Below, one piece after another: positions 16,515 to 24,646 of a stretch of DNA of 39,858 nt. Below the pieces are notes generated by a model. The model was given only the letters and a program-made list of their open reading frames with translations. It had not been told where the DNA came from and made no database searches. The stretch comes from Myxococcales bacterium (GTDB lineage Bacteria; Myxococcota_A; Bradymonadia; UBA4248), in contig SFMP01000156.1 of NCBI GenBank assembly GCA_004554395.1, positions 1-39,858 of the forward strand. Direction: 5' to 3'. Made by a program: the position numbers and the translations under genes. How positions within the stretch are numbered: the stretch's first letter is position 1; the number at the start of each line of letters is the position of its first letter.

Positions 16515-17501
16515 ATGAAGTGTCAGGATGAGATAAGGGAAATCCTCAGCAAAGATCCAGAAAACTTCCAAGCCTTATACGAATTGGCTCGCAGTTTTAG
16601 TCAAGAAAAGAGCTATGCGGCTTGTTTTGCAATGGCCGATAGGGCGATTGCGAGCTACGAAGTGACGCCTGTCGAGGGCGAGCAGAACCATTTCTTCGAG
16701 CTCAAACGGCTCCACGCGCTTTTGTTGCGCGATCACATGTTCGACATCGTCGGGCCAGCGGCGTCGATGCTCGATCCGCGATGGAAACCCGCCTTCAAAC
16801 TCGGGCGCCCCCGAGAACTCGCCCTTTGCATCGGCACGCATCATTTGCCCATTCTCCACGAAGCCCTTTGCGCCAGTCAGCTCAAACGCTTGCGCTTCCT
16901 AAACCTCAGCATTACGGGCAATGCGACGAAAGCCGTCCAAGCCCTTCTCTACGGTCGCTACGATACTCTGCGAGCCCTGTCGATCGCGTTCGACGAAATG
17001 CCCGATATGGCGCATTTGTGCCATTTCTTCGAATTCCTCGCGCCGCATTTCGCCGACATCGTTTCGTTCAAATTGCGACTCCCCAGAATCGACGACACAC
17101 TCGCCATTCGCGTAAGACGAGCCTTCGATCGGCTCGAGTTCTTTTCGCTCGAATCGAACGAGCGACTGATGAGCGAGAGCATTTGCGAATATATCGCCGA
17201 CGACGCGAAATCTCAGTCGCTCATGCGATTGGGAATCGTCGGAAGCCGAATCGGCGACAATGGCTTATTTGCGCTCTTTTCGAGCGACAATCTCAACGCG
17301 CTTCAGGCACTCGATTTGCGCGATGGCACGCTCACCAATAACGCCGCTCGCGTCGTGACTGCTGCGCACTCGCTGCCACAGTTGCGAGCCCTCGATTTGC
17401 GCTACAACGAAATCGACCCTGCCGGCATCGATATGCTCATGCGGGGAAATATCCAATGCAAAGTCGACGGGCAACACGTGCGGCCTGCCTCGGCTCTATA
17501 A
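16515..17501 (+). CDS. TPR plus leucine-rich-repeat protein, 328 aa
   Basis: It starts MKCQDEIREILSKDPENFQA. The first 60 residues form a TPR-like helical pair (NFQALYELARSFSQEKSYAA). From about residue 130 on, leucine-rich repeats appear: LKRLRFLNLSITGNATKAVQ, LRALSIAFDEMP, LEFFSLESNERLM, LNALQALDLRDGTLTNNAAR and LPQLRALDLRYNEIDPAGID, in the ribonuclease-inhibitor style. Such proteins usually bind other proteins. No signal peptide, so cytoplasmic. The start is chosen at 16515 rather than inside the tRNA terminator; GAG is weakly placed upstream. Many Myxococcota have repeat proteins of this kind. Confidence 0.75.
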   Translation: MKCQDEIREILSKDPENFQALYELARSFSQEKSYAACFAMADRAIASYEVTPVEGEQNHFFELKRLHALLLRDHMFDIVGPAASMLDPRWKPAFKLGRPRELALCIGTHHLPILHEALCASQLKRLRFLNLSITGNATKAVQALLYGRYDTLRALSIAFDEMPDMAHLCHFFEFLAPHFADIVSFKLRLPRIDDTLAIRVRRAFDRLEFFSLESNERLMSESICEYIADDAKSQSLMRLGIVGSRIGDNGLFALFSSDNLNALQALDLRDGTLTNNAARVVTAAHSLPQLRALDLRYNEIDPAGIDMLMRGNIQCKVDGQHVRPASAL

Positions 17502-17620
17502 TATAGATATCAAACGCCATCGGCGTAGAAATACGGTGGGCAAACTCGCTCCCAAAAAGCCACGCCTCGGCTCTATAATTTCGACTCTATAATAATATAG
17601 ATATCAAACGCCATCGGCGC
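17488..17620. repeat. Duplicated AT-rich segment after the LRR gene
   Basis: A segment including CTCGGCTCTATAAT and ATAATATAGATATCAAACGC followed by CATCGGCG occurs at 17489-17526. It occurs again, split by a short insertion, between 17566 and 17620. The first copy overlaps the last codons of the LRR protein, so the stop lies within the repeat. Confidence 0.7.
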
Positions 17621-17650
17621 AGAATACGGCGCGTGATGGCGTCGATCGTT

Positions 17651-18367
17651 CTATTTGAATCGAATCGAATTGACGGCTTGTGCACACCATTTTTTATTGT
17701 TGACGTATTCTTCGACGTCTTGTGTGCACGAGATGACGAGCGTTTGATCGTCGTTAAACAAGATAGTCTGATCGACGGCGACTGTTTTTGAGCGTTTGTA
17801 GCTAAATTCGTAGCTAAAGACGTATGCCGCCCCCGGCGCGAGTGCGTCGTCATACGTCGAACTCGTCACTTTGAAGTTTTCGATCGACGAGTTTTTCTTC
17901 ATGCGTTGGATGATTTCTTTTTCGTAAGCCTTTGGTGCCTCGGCCGCTTGATCGATCTTGGCTCGAACCGACATAATCGTGATGACGGGCGAGAAGCTGG
18001 GCGGATTGTCGAATTTCACCACTGGTTTGAGCAATTCTTCGGGCGAAATCGACGGATCATCGCGAAGAGCTTCGTCGTTTTTCATCTGCCTATCGCGGTC
18101 GGCATTGAGATTCGTCTGCTTCGGATCGCCCGAATACTCGGGGAAAAAGGCGACGTCGATGCGATCGAACATCTTCGGCGAAATGTTATTGGGCAAGCTC
18201 GATTTCATCGCGGCTATATTCGACATATCGACATAAGTCCACCCCTTCGGCGGCTTGATTTCATAGCCCAAATAGCTCGTATACACGCCCTCTTCGTCGT
18301 CGAACGTGCCCGCCATTGCCGAAAAGGGCAATAAAACCGCTAAAACCGTCAATAATATACGATGCAT
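17651..18367 (-). CDS. Exported protein, possibly PsbP/DcrB-like, 238 aa
   Basis: A Sec signal MHRILLTVLAVLLPFSAMA precedes GTFDDEEG, so the protein is periplasmic or secreted. The mature part begins YLGYEIKPPKGWTYVDMSN and ends with a strand VNSIRF. The KPPKGW start, an alternating strand pattern and a C-terminal TQDVEEY...IRF helix-strand recall the PsbP/DcrB (DUF1795) fold. This is only a fold-level impression. AGGAAGAG is correctly placed before the ATG at 18367. Two 19-bp direct repeats lie immediately upstream. Confidence 0.7.
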   Translation of the reverse strand: MHRILLTVLAVLLPFSAMAGTFDDEEGVYTSYLGYEIKPPKGWTYVDMSNIAAMKSSLPNNISPKMFDRIDVAFFPEYSGDPKQTNLNADRDRQMKNDEALRDDPSISPEELLKPVVKFDNPPSFSPVITIMSVRAKIDQAAEAPKAYEKEIIQRMKKNSSIENFKVTSSTYDDALAPGAAYVFSYEFSYKRSKTVAVDQTILFNDDQTLVISCTQDVEEYVNNKKWCAQAVNSIRFK

Positions 18368-18380
18368 AACTCTTCCTATT

Positions 18381-18418
18381 GTCACGCCTATCGCGCGTTG
18401 TCACGCCTATCGCGCGTG
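18381..18418. repeat. Two 19-bp direct repeats upstream of the exported protein
   Basis: GTCACGCCTATCGCGCGT plus one base occurs at 18381-18399 and 18400-18418, head to tail, 13 bp before the start codon at 18367. Each contains the palindrome CGCGCG. They may be an operator pair or simple duplication. Confidence 0.7.
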
Positions 18419-18510
18419 AGATGCCAAACGCTTGCGCCGCTGTCGTCGACATTATCTTGCAAGAAATGCCGATGCACCAGCCCAGCCGTAGCGCCCGATC
18501 CCCTGCGCAC

Positions 18511-18544
18511 AGAAAAAAAAAGACAACAAACGTCGCGTTTGTTG
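18511..18544 (-). terminator. Rho-independent terminator of rpsT
   Basis: On the minus strand an 11-bp stem GACAACAAACG / CGTTTGTTGTC with a 3-base loop is followed by nine T. It lies 52 bp after the rpsT stop. Confidence 0.92.
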
Positions 18545-18596
18545 TCTCATTTTCTCAGAAAGAATTCAATCTCTCCGACTATCGATATCGTCGCAA

Positions 18597-18860
18597 TTAG
18601 CCTTCGACCGAATTGAGCAAGCGCGTGAGACGGCTAATTTTGCGGCTCGCACGTTTCGCTGGAATGACGCCCTTGGAAGCGGCTTTGTTCAATTCCGCCA
18701 CCGTGTTCTTCAACGTCTCGGCAAGACCTTCTGCATTGCCTGCCACGGCTTCGCGGAAATTGCGAATGGCATGTTTAACTTTGGAACGACCAGCACGATT
18801 GCGCTCGGTGCGCACGGCGGTCTGACGAATGCGTTTCATGGCTGATTTATGATGCGCCAC
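18597..18860 (-). CDS. rpsT: 30S ribosomal protein S20
   Basis: 87 residues, the normal S20 length. The N-terminus (GTG-started) reads MAHHKSAMKRIRQTAVRTER, with helices NAEGLAETLKNTVAELNKAA and KGVIPAKRASRKISRLTRLL typical of S20, which binds 16S rRNA near helix 9 and helix 44. GAGGAGAG lies 8 bases before the GTG. The E. coli gene also uses a non-AUG start (UUG) as part of autoregulation, so the GTG may matter. A leader palindrome lies upstream and a strong terminator downstream. Confidence 0.97.
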   Translation of the reverse strand: MAHHKSAMKRIRQTAVRTERNRAGRSKVKHAIRNFREAVAGNAEGLAETLKNTVAELNKAASKGVIPAKRASRKISRLTRLLNSVEG

Positions 18861-18892
18861 TGTTTTCTCTCCTCAAAGATACCGTGAATAAT

Positions 18893-18928
18893 GTGCGGTT
18901 TTCGACTGCCAAAAACTGGACACCGCAC
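18893..18928 (-). promoter_or_regulatory. Palindrome in the rpsT leader
   Basis: GTGCGGT and ACCGCAC form a 7-bp stem with a 22-base loop, about 35 bp upstream of the rpsT start and downstream of its putative promoter. It would be in the mRNA leader, where S20 autoregulation would act. The role is inferred. Confidence 0.4.
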
Positions 18929-18940
18929 GATGAACGCAGA

Positions 18941-18969
18941 TTCCTACCATAATGCGACGCCTTTGTCAA
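18941..18969 (-). promoter_or_regulatory. Putative rpsT promoter
   Basis: On the minus strand a perfect TTGACA (18964-18969) is followed after 17 bp by TAGGAA (18941-18946), which has TGG just upstream as an extended -10. The -10 is weak by consensus. Confidence 0.45.
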
Positions 18970-19045
18970 TCGATATCGACTCATCTATCGACGACACGCC
19001 AACACGCCGACGCCGATAGATCACCCGGCATCGTCCTTTATCGGT

Positions 19046-19306
19046 CTACGATTGCGGTTCGCTCACGACGGGGGCACCCGTAAAGGGATCCGATACGTCG
19101 CCCGCAACGAGCGCCGTTATCACTTGGAAAAGCAAAAATGCAGCCGTGAAGAGCGCCAATAAACCGAATACCGTATAACCGATATGTCGGAAACGACGTG
19201 CCAAAGCATCGATGGCCGCTGAATCTTCAGCGCAAGACACTGCATCGCTTTGCCCTGTTACTACCGCCGTTTCTCGTCGCTCTTGTTTTGAGCTTTCCAA
19301 ACTCAT
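19046..19306 (-). CDS. Small single-TM protein, 86 aa
   Basis: It starts MSLESSKQERRETAVVTGQS and has one membrane helix near residues 44-68 (GYTVFGLLALFTAAFLLFQV), then a short polar tail. No signal peptide; the N-terminal charged part should face the cytoplasm. The start at 19306 has GGTAGG upstream, better than the ATG at 19339. It lies upstream of rpsT on the same strand, after a gap of 185 bp, and diverges from the YihY gene. Function unknown. Confidence 0.55.
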   Translation of the reverse strand: MSLESSKQERRETAVVTGQSDAVSCAEDSAAIDALARRFRHIGYTVFGLLALFTAAFLLFQVITALVAGDVSDPFTGAPVVSEPQS

Positions 19307-19482
19307 CCCAAACCTACCGTCCGTCTGTTCGCCATGCACATCGCACTTTTATGCCGTGCCATGCGCATTAAACTTCAACCGCCGCGCCATTCCTGATAAA
19401 AGAAAACGCGTAAGAATCCGCGGCGCATTCTCTAATGCAATTCGACTCGCGTTTCAAGACTCTATTTGCACACAACAATGCG

Positions 19483-20874
19483 ATGAATAAATTTCAACAA
19501 CTTCGCGACACGATCGTCGAGAATCAACGACTCTATGCGCTGACCAAGCTCGAGGGTTCATCGTGGATCAAACGGCGTTTCTACGGCTTCATCTCGTTCA
19601 TTTCGATCCTCTACTCCGAAACCGATAACTTCAAAATATTCATTCGAGCCGCCAGCGGCACCTACAACACCATGCTGGCTCTCGTCCCGTTCATGGTCGT
19701 CGGTGGCAGTCTCATTCTCACGTTTAACAAGTCCGCCACCATTCCATCAATCGTCGCACAAATCAACGAATACGTCATTCCCGTCGCTGGCGATACGATT
19801 GCGACATTCCTCTCCGAGAGCCTCACCCGCACCCTCGACCTCGGCTTGGGACCCATCGGTCTCATCTCCCTACTCGTCACGAGCGTCATGCTCTTCGTCC
19901 ACATCGAAGACTGCTTCAACGACATTTGGCACGTTCCCAAACCGCGCGCCTTCTACTTGCGCATCCTCATCTTCTATGCCATCGTCACCCTAGGCCCCAT
20001 CATCTTCTCGTTTTCGATCTATCAAGCCACCCAACTCTTCCCCGAAAACTTCATCGTTAGTGCGTTTGTTTGGAAGATAATTCGAGAAATTCTCATATTT
20101 ACTGCATTTTGTACAGTCGTCTTCAAATTTCTCCCCAACGCTCGCGTCGACTTTAAATACGCCATCATTCCCGCCTTTATCGTCGCCCTCATCCTCGAGG
20201 CGCTCAAATTCTTCTTCAGTTTCTACCTCAACATCGCCTTCCGCACCGACTCCAACTATTCCATACTCTACGGCGCCATCGGCATCATCCCGTTCACGCT
20301 TTTGTGGCTCTATTTGTCGTGGGTCATCTTGCTCTACGGCGTCTCGACGAGTTACTGCATGCAAAACATGCAAATGCTCATCCGAAGCCGGCTCAACGAT
20401 TCGCCCAACACCGAAACGTGGACTTTCCTCGGCGCCTACGCCCCCATCGAAGTGCTCAGCGCCCTCGTGCGCAACCTCTGCAGCGGTGCCCCACCGATGA
20501 CCACCGACGAACTCGCCACCGAATGCGCCTACCCATCACAAGCCATTCAAGCCATCCTCGCCAAATTCAAAGAGCTCGGCATCGTCAACATCATCGACGG
20601 CGAGTACTCCAAATCCTACATTCTAGCTCGCCCCCTCGATGCCATCCTCATCAACGAAGTCGTCGCCAAATTCGACGAATCGACCCCACGCGCGCGCAAA
20701 TACCCCAAACTCCACGCCTTCGTCGAACAACTCGTCGCCGCGCAAAACCAAATCTGGGCAAACAGCAACGCCAACGTCTTGCGCGAAGACGGCGTCGCAC
20801 TCCAAGACGTCAGCCACACCCCCACCACGACGCTCCACATCGAAGGCGCCGACGAAGCTGAAGGCAACACCTAG
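19483..20874 (+). CDS. YihY/BrkB-family membrane protein with winged-helix tail
   Basis: A 463-residue integral membrane protein with about six helices in residues 35-300: MLALVPFMVVGGSLIL, LGPIGLISLLVTSVMLFVHI, the family segment HIEDCFNDIWHVPKPRAFY, then ILIFYAIVTLGPIIFSFSIY, and finally YGAIGIIPFTLLWLYLSWVI. This is the YihY/BrkB family (PF03631), once called RNase BN, now seen as a membrane protein of unknown transport role. The cytoplasmic C-terminal part (about 320-460) contains PMTTDELATECAYPSQAIQA then ILAKFKELGIVNII, a winged-helix fold seen in some YihY fusions. No convincing ribosome-binding site exists; ATG 19435 is an alternative. Confidence 0.85.
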   Translation: MNKFQQLRDTIVENQRLYALTKLEGSSWIKRRFYGFISFISILYSETDNFKIFIRAASGTYNTMLALVPFMVVGGSLILTFNKSATIPSIVAQINEYVIPVAGDTIATFLSESLTRTLDLGLGPIGLISLLVTSVMLFVHIEDCFNDIWHVPKPRAFYLRILIFYAIVTLGPIIFSFSIYQATQLFPENFIVSAFVWKIIREILIFTAFCTVVFKFLPNARVDFKYAIIPAFIVALILEALKFFFSFYLNIAFRTDSNYSILYGAIGIIPFTLLWLYLSWVILLYGVSTSYCMQNMQMLIRSRLNDSPNTETWTFLGAYAPIEVLSALVRNLCSGAPPMTTDELATECAYPSQAIQAILAKFKELGIVNIIDGEYSKSYILARPLDAILINEVVAKFDESTPRARKYPKLHAFVEQLVAAQNQIWANSNANVLREDGVALQDVSHTPTTTLHIEGADEAEGNT

Positions 20875-20895
20875 CGCGTTTTTTAATTTTTCAGG

Positions 20896-20926
20896 AGGGG
20901 GCGCGAGCCCCCTACGCCGCTTTTTT
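20896..20926 (+). terminator. Terminator-like hairpin after the YihY gene
   Basis: AGGGGGC-GCGA-GCCCCCT forms a 7-bp stem with a GNRA-type loop. Six T follow after a short ACGCCGC spacer. It begins 21 bp after the stop. Confidence 0.55.
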
Positions 20927-20953
20927 GCGCTTTTGGGCACGGCCGTATATCTT

Positions 20954-21123
20954 CAGATGACAAAGCAGGTGCCCAAAATAGCGCATCTAGACGCCGCGCC
21001 GATCTCATTTTGCGCTAGTTTGAGGCAGATGCGAGGAAACAAGGAGGAACGCAAGGGCGCGGCCACACGGCCGTAACCGCGCGCGACGACGCAGATGACA
21101 AAGCAGGTGCCCAAAATAGCGCA
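20954..21123. repeat. 32-bp exact direct repeat, 138 bp apart
   Basis: A 32-bp sequence beginning CAGATGACAAAGCAGGTGCC occurs at 20954-20985 and 21092-21123. Between them is a G/C-rich stretch with no coding frame that I trust. A weaker echo (TATATCTTCAG then ATGCCCAAA) appears near 21240. No gene is seen in the 397 bp from 20875 to 21271. Confidence 0.8.
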
Positions 21124-21211
21124 AAATACGCGTCTACCCCCAGTGCGGGGAGTTCCCCGCAACGCCCCCCCAATACCCTACCATGCCCATATTCTGCCCC
21201 CATTTTGGCGC

Positions 21212-21238
21212 AAAAAAAACCGGAGCACAAAGCTCCGG
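21212..21238 (-). terminator. Terminator of the small acidic lipoprotein
   Basis: On the minus strand CCGGAGC-TTTGT-GCTCCGG is followed by eight T, starting 34 bp after the stop at 21272. Confidence 0.9.
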
Positions 21239-21271
21239 CTATATCTTCAGGCAAATGCCCAAATCGTTTGA

Positions 21272-21556
21272 TTATTCTGCAGCAGCAGCAGCTTCTTCGG
21301 CAGGAGCAGCAGCTTCTTCGGCAGGAGCAGCAGCTTCGCCTGTTGCCGTCGTTTCGGCAGCAGCTTCTTCTGTCGCTTCGGCTTTCGCTTCTTCTGTTGC
21401 TTCAGCTTTCACTTCTTCTGTTGCTTCAGCTTTCACTTCTTCTGTTGCTTCGACTTTCGCTACTTCATCGGTCGCTGCTTCAGGAGCCGCTTTCGGACCG
21501 CAAGCCGTCATTGCAAACATCGCAAACATGATTAAAAGAGCAGCAAGCTTTTTCAT
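21272..21556 (-). CDS. Acidic low-complexity lipoprotein, 94 aa
   Basis: A lipoprotein signal MKKLAALLIMFAMFAMTAC has lipobox MTAC. The mature part is nearly all Ala, Glu, Lys, Thr and Val in short repeats (VKAEATEE several times, then AAAPAEEA twice). It is acidic and probably extended or helical, like a spacer between membrane and wall. The DNA shows matching short repeats (CTTCTGTTGCTTCAGCTTTC). GAGGAAG precedes the ATG at 21556. A strong terminator follows, so it is a single-gene transcript. It may be an abundant envelope protein, but only by analogy with Lpp-like proteins. Confidence 0.75.
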   Translation of the reverse strand: MKKLAALLIMFAMFAMTACGPKAAPEAATDEVAKVEATEEVKAEATEEVKAEATEEAKAEATEEAAAETTATGEAAAPAEEAAAPAEEAAAAAE

Positions 21557-21664
21557 GAGATTCTTCCTCAAAAGTGACAAACACACACACAACTACATCT
21601 GCAACAATGCAAATGCAATCACAATAGCCCAAGGATTCCCAAAAATCCCGAGCCGTTTTTGCCG

Positions 21665-21691
21665 TATCTACTACTTAACGCACGGTGTCAA
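21665..21691 (-). promoter_or_regulatory. Putative promoter of the acidic lipoprotein
   Basis: On the minus strand a perfect TTGACA (21686-21691) has TAGATA (21665-21670) 15 bp downstream. The spacing is short, so the -10 is uncertain. Confidence 0.35.
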
Positions 21692-21716
21692 GAAATATCA
21701 CGCATGTCGATTTTCG

Positions 21717-21732
21717 AAAAAGTGCACTTTTT
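21717..21732. promoter_or_regulatory. 16-bp perfect palindrome AAAAAGTGCACTTTTT
   Basis: It is centred about 36 bp upstream of the TTGACA of the lipoprotein promoter. Perfect symmetry at such a length and position suggests a binding site for a dimeric regulator. It lies among AT-rich DNA (21711-21760) with no other feature. Confidence 0.45.
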
Positions 21733-21842
21733 TGAATATATTTGAATAAATTTGTAGCGACGTTTTTCGCGATTATCGCTCGATCTGCGCCATTTTTAGC
21801 GGTAGCGCAGCCCCAATTTGTCGGTCGCCAGGCACGAAAAAA

Positions 21843-21956
21843 GCGCGCCGTATTTCGCAGAAATAGGCGCGCCAAATGCGGAGGCGTATGCGCGCAAGGG
21901 CGCAAGCCCGAGCACATAGCCGTAGCCGGAGCCCGTATCGCCACAGGCGATAGGGC
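21843..21956 (+). repeat. Intergenic hairpin pair D after serA
   Basis: Two hairpins share the architecture of arrays A and B. The first, 21843-21872, is GCGCGCC-G-TATTTC-GCA-GAAATA-GGCGCGC. The second, 21931-21956, is GCCC-G-TATCGCC-ACA-GGCGATA-GGGC. Both keep the unpaired G beside TAT/ATA although all other stem bases differ. The second ends 14 bp beyond the serA stop, as expected for a 3' end structure. Confidence 0.75.
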
Positions 21957-21970
21957 GACCCCAACGAAGA

Positions 21971-23122
21971 TTAGACGGCGCGGACGCCGATGAGGCCGTC
22001 GATGCCCGTAATTTTAGTGGTGTCGACGGCGGTGGAGACTTCGACGATGGCGTAGGAGACGTCGCCGCGCGTTTGCGATGTCATGGCGGCGATGCCGGGG
22101 ATGGCTTTGGCGATTTGGGCTAGGAAGTCGGCGTTGTTGCGAGCGGTGAGGGTGAGGCGCTGGGCGGCGTTACCGCGAGCGAGTGTGCATTTGGGGAAGT
22201 TGACGGAATTGATGATATTGCCGTTTTCGAGGAAGTCGATCGTTTGTGTGGCGGCCATTTTGGCGCAGTTGTCTTCGGCTTCGGGGGTCGAGGCGCCGAG
22301 GTGTGGGAGGCAGATGGCGTTTTCGGCTTGGAGCAAGGCTTCATCGCCGAAGTCGGTCACGTAGCAGGCGATGTGGCCCGCGGCGAGTGCGGCGACCATG
22401 TCGGCAGAATTGACGAGACCACCGCGCGAGAAGTTCATGACGCGGACGCCGGGATTCATCTTGGCGATGGTGGCGGCACAAATCATGTTCTTCGTTTCGG
22501 GCGTTTGGGGCACGTGTAGGGAAATGTAGTCGCAAGCCGGATAGAGCTCATCGATATCGGCGACGACTTTTGTGCCGGCTGGGAGTAGTTTTGCATTTTC
22601 TTCGTTCAAGAAGGGGTCGAAGCCAATAATATTCATGCCGAGAGCGGCGCAGTCGTTGGCGACGATTCGACCGATGGCGCCCAATCCGACGATGCCGACG
22701 GTTTTTCCTTTGAGTTCGGGGCCGACGAATTGCGATTTGCCTTTTTCGACGAGTTTAGGGACTTCGTCGCCGTTGCCGATGAGAGTCTTTTCCCATTGCG
22801 TGCCGCGGATGATGGGGCGCGACGCGGCGAGCATGCCTAGGAGAACGAGTTCGGCGACGGCGTTGGCGTTGGCGCCAGGTGTGTTGAAGACGACGATGCC
22901 GTGGTCGGTGCATTTGGGGAGCGGAATGTTGTTGACGCCGGCGCCGGCGCGTGCGACGCATTTGAGCGATTTGAGGGCGTCGTAATCGAGTTCGTGCATG
23001 TCGGCCGAACGCAATATGACGGCGTCGGCGTCGTTCAATTGGGCATCGATGGCGTATTTAGCGGCGTCGAAATGGATGAGTCCAACGGGCGAAATCTTGT
23101 TCATCGTGTGAATTTTATACAT
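21971..23122 (-). CDS. serA: D-3-phosphoglycerate dehydrogenase
   Basis: First step of serine synthesis, oxidising 3-phosphoglycerate with NAD. 383 residues: an N-terminal substrate-domain strand (LIHFDAAKYAIDAQLNDADA), then ARAGAGVNNIPL, the NAD-binding GIVGLGAIGR (143-152), NFSRGGLVN with the substrate Arg, TDFGDEALL, and CLPHLGASTPEA with the catalytic His. A short ACT-like domain ends it (SYAIVEVSTAVDTTKITGID). This short type lacks the extra domain of the 520-residue enzymes. AAGGAAATTAGC precedes the ATG at 23122. It follows serC on the same strand, with a terminator between, so serC and serA are probably partly independent. Confidence 0.93.
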   Translation of the reverse strand: MYKIHTMNKISPVGLIHFDAAKYAIDAQLNDADAVILRSADMHELDYDALKSLKCVARAGAGVNNIPLPKCTDHGIVVFNTPGANANAVAELVLLGMLAASRPIIRGTQWEKTLIGNGDEVPKLVEKGKSQFVGPELKGKTVGIVGLGAIGRIVANDCAALGMNIIGFDPFLNEENAKLLPAGTKVVADIDELYPACDYISLHVPQTPETKNMICAATIAKMNPGVRVMNFSRGGLVNSADMVAALAAGHIACYVTDFGDEALLQAENAICLPHLGASTPEAEDNCAKMAATQTIDFLENGNIINSVNFPKCTLARGNAAQRLTLTARNNADFLAQIAKAIPGIAAMTSQTRGDVSYAIVEVSTAVDTTKITGIDGLIGVRAV

Positions 23123-23187
23123 GCTAATTTCCTTATTCTCGAATATTATTTATATGCGAATGGCATATTCTAATGCAAATGGCGTAT

Positions 23188-23238
23188 TGAAAGAAAAGGC
23201 GGCATGAAACGCCTGCAAAGGGAGGCGCAACATGCCGC
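23188..23238 (-). terminator. Cruciform-like terminator between serC and serA
   Basis: On the minus strand GCGGCATG pairs with CATGCCGC around an inner hairpin CGCCT/AGGCG, followed by CTTTTCTTTC. It lies 10 bp after the serC stop. The interrupted T-run may give only partial termination. Confidence 0.65.
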
Positions 23239-23247
23239 TAGCAGGAA

Positions 23248-24351
23248 TTAAGCGACGGGGTTCTCTTTGGCGAATTTCGTCATGAAATCGATGAGGGCTT
23301 TGACGCCATCGATCGACATGGCATTGTAGATAGAGGCGCGCATGCCGCCGACCAAGCGGTGCCCGGCGAGGTTGACGAGACCGGCTGCGGCGGCCTCGGA
23401 GACGAATTTTTTGTTGAGGATGGCGGCTTTTTCGGCGTCGATTTCCTTGGTGAGGAATGGGATATTCATGAGCGAACGGCTACCCTTTTCGACGGTGGCG
23501 TGGTAGTAGTCGGAATTGTCGAGGTAATTGTAGAAGAGTTCGGCTTTTTCGACGTTGCGTTTTTTCATGCCTTCGGCGCCGCCTTGTTCTTTGACCCAAT
23601 CGAGGACGAGCCCCATGACGTAGATCGGATAGGTCGGGGGCGTGTTGAACATCGAACCGTTTTTGGCGTGCGTATCGTAGCGGAGCATGGTGGGAACGCT
23701 CGAGGGCAAATCTTCGCGGATGAGGTCTTCGCGAACGATGACGACGGTGACACCAGCGGGAGCCAAGTTCTTTTGGGCACCGGCATAGAGCAAACCGAAT
23801 TTCGAGACGTCGAGCGGCTCGGAGAGGATGCACGACGAAATGTCGGCGACGAGGGGGATGGTGCCCGTGTCGGGGAGGTGTTCCCATTTCGTGCCGAAGA
23901 TCGTGTTGTTGAGCGTGATGTGAACGTAGTCGTAGTCGCCTTCGACTTTGTCGAGCTTGGGAATGTAGCAGCAACCGCGATCACGCGAGCTGGCGACGAC
24001 GTCGACTGTCGAATAAAAACGGCGAGCTTCTTCGATCGCTTTTTTCGACCAAACGCCTGTGTCGGCATAGGCTACTTTGTCGCCCTTCTTCAAGTTCATC
24101 GGGATCATCGCAAATTGCGTGCTCGCACCGCCCTGCAAAAAGAGCACTTTGTAGTTGTCGGGAATCGACATGAGTTCGCGCAATTTTGCCTCGACGCCTT
24201 CGATAATCGGTTTATATGCCGCCGATCGATGGCTCATTTCCATGACCGATTGACCCGTGCCGTGGCAATCGAGCATCTCTTTGGCACAAATTTCCAAAAC
24301 TGATTCGGGAAGGGTCGAGGGACCTGCAGAAAAGTTAAATACGCGGCTCAT
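23248..24351 (-). CDS. serC: Phosphoserine aminotransferase
   Basis: Second step of serine synthesis (3-phosphohydroxypyruvate to phosphoserine), also used in pyridoxal phosphate synthesis. 367 residues, normal length. Motifs: NFSAGPSTLPESVL at the start, MEMSHRSAAY (38-47), QGGASTQFAMIP (73-84), VADISSCILSEPLDV (168-182) and YAGAQKNLAPAG with the PLP Lys at 194. The C-terminus contains LAGHRLVGGMRASIYNAMS, the substrate-binding HR-x-GG-RAS motif. AGGAGAG precedes the ATG at 24351. Confidence 0.95.
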   Translation of the reverse strand: MSRVFNFSAGPSTLPESVLEICAKEMLDCHGTGQSVMEMSHRSAAYKPIIEGVEAKLRELMSIPDNYKVLFLQGGASTQFAMIPMNLKKGDKVAYADTGVWSKKAIEEARRFYSTVDVVASSRDRGCCYIPKLDKVEGDYDYVHITLNNTIFGTKWEHLPDTGTIPLVADISSCILSEPLDVSKFGLLYAGAQKNLAPAGVTVVIVREDLIREDLPSSVPTMLRYDTHAKNGSMFNTPPTYPIYVMGLVLDWVKEQGGAEGMKKRNVEKAELFYNYLDNSDYYHATVEKGSRSLMNIPFLTKEIDAEKAAILNKKFVSEAAAAGLVNLAGHRLVGGMRASIYNAMSIDGVKALIDFMTKFAKENPVA

Positions 24352-24583
24352 GAGCTTTCTCTCCTAAAAAGATCTACCATGCTGTGCAAAAACCGATGAC
24401 CACCAACGGTTGTGCGAGTTCATGATGTGAGATTTCTGGATTGGAAATAGGGAAAAATCGAAGTCAATTTCTCAACGAGATACAACCACTTTGCGAACAG
24501 AAAATCAACTACCATTTCACCGAAAATGCCGCATTTATCGGCTTTTTAGTCGTATATGTGGGCGTCGGTGCGCGATGTATTCC

Positions 24584-24640
24584 TTGCACGCAAATGCATC
24601 TCATTTGGGCGAAATGTGGGCTTTTTGCACACGAATGCAT
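24584..24640 (+). promoter_or_regulatory. Two 16-bp direct sites 41 bp apart
   Basis: TTGCACGCAAATGCAT (24584-24599) and TTGCACACGAATGCAT (24625-24640) match at 14 of 16 positions. They are spaced 41 bp, about four helical turns. The second ends 6 bp before the -35 box at 24647. This is a typical place for an activator or repressor pair. Confidence 0.5.
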
Positions 24641-24646
24641 AAAAAA

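Noticed and set aside
21793..21970. Coding frames in the region after serA
   Set aside because: Frames there translate hairpin DNA, lack ribosome-binding sites and have no recognisable features.
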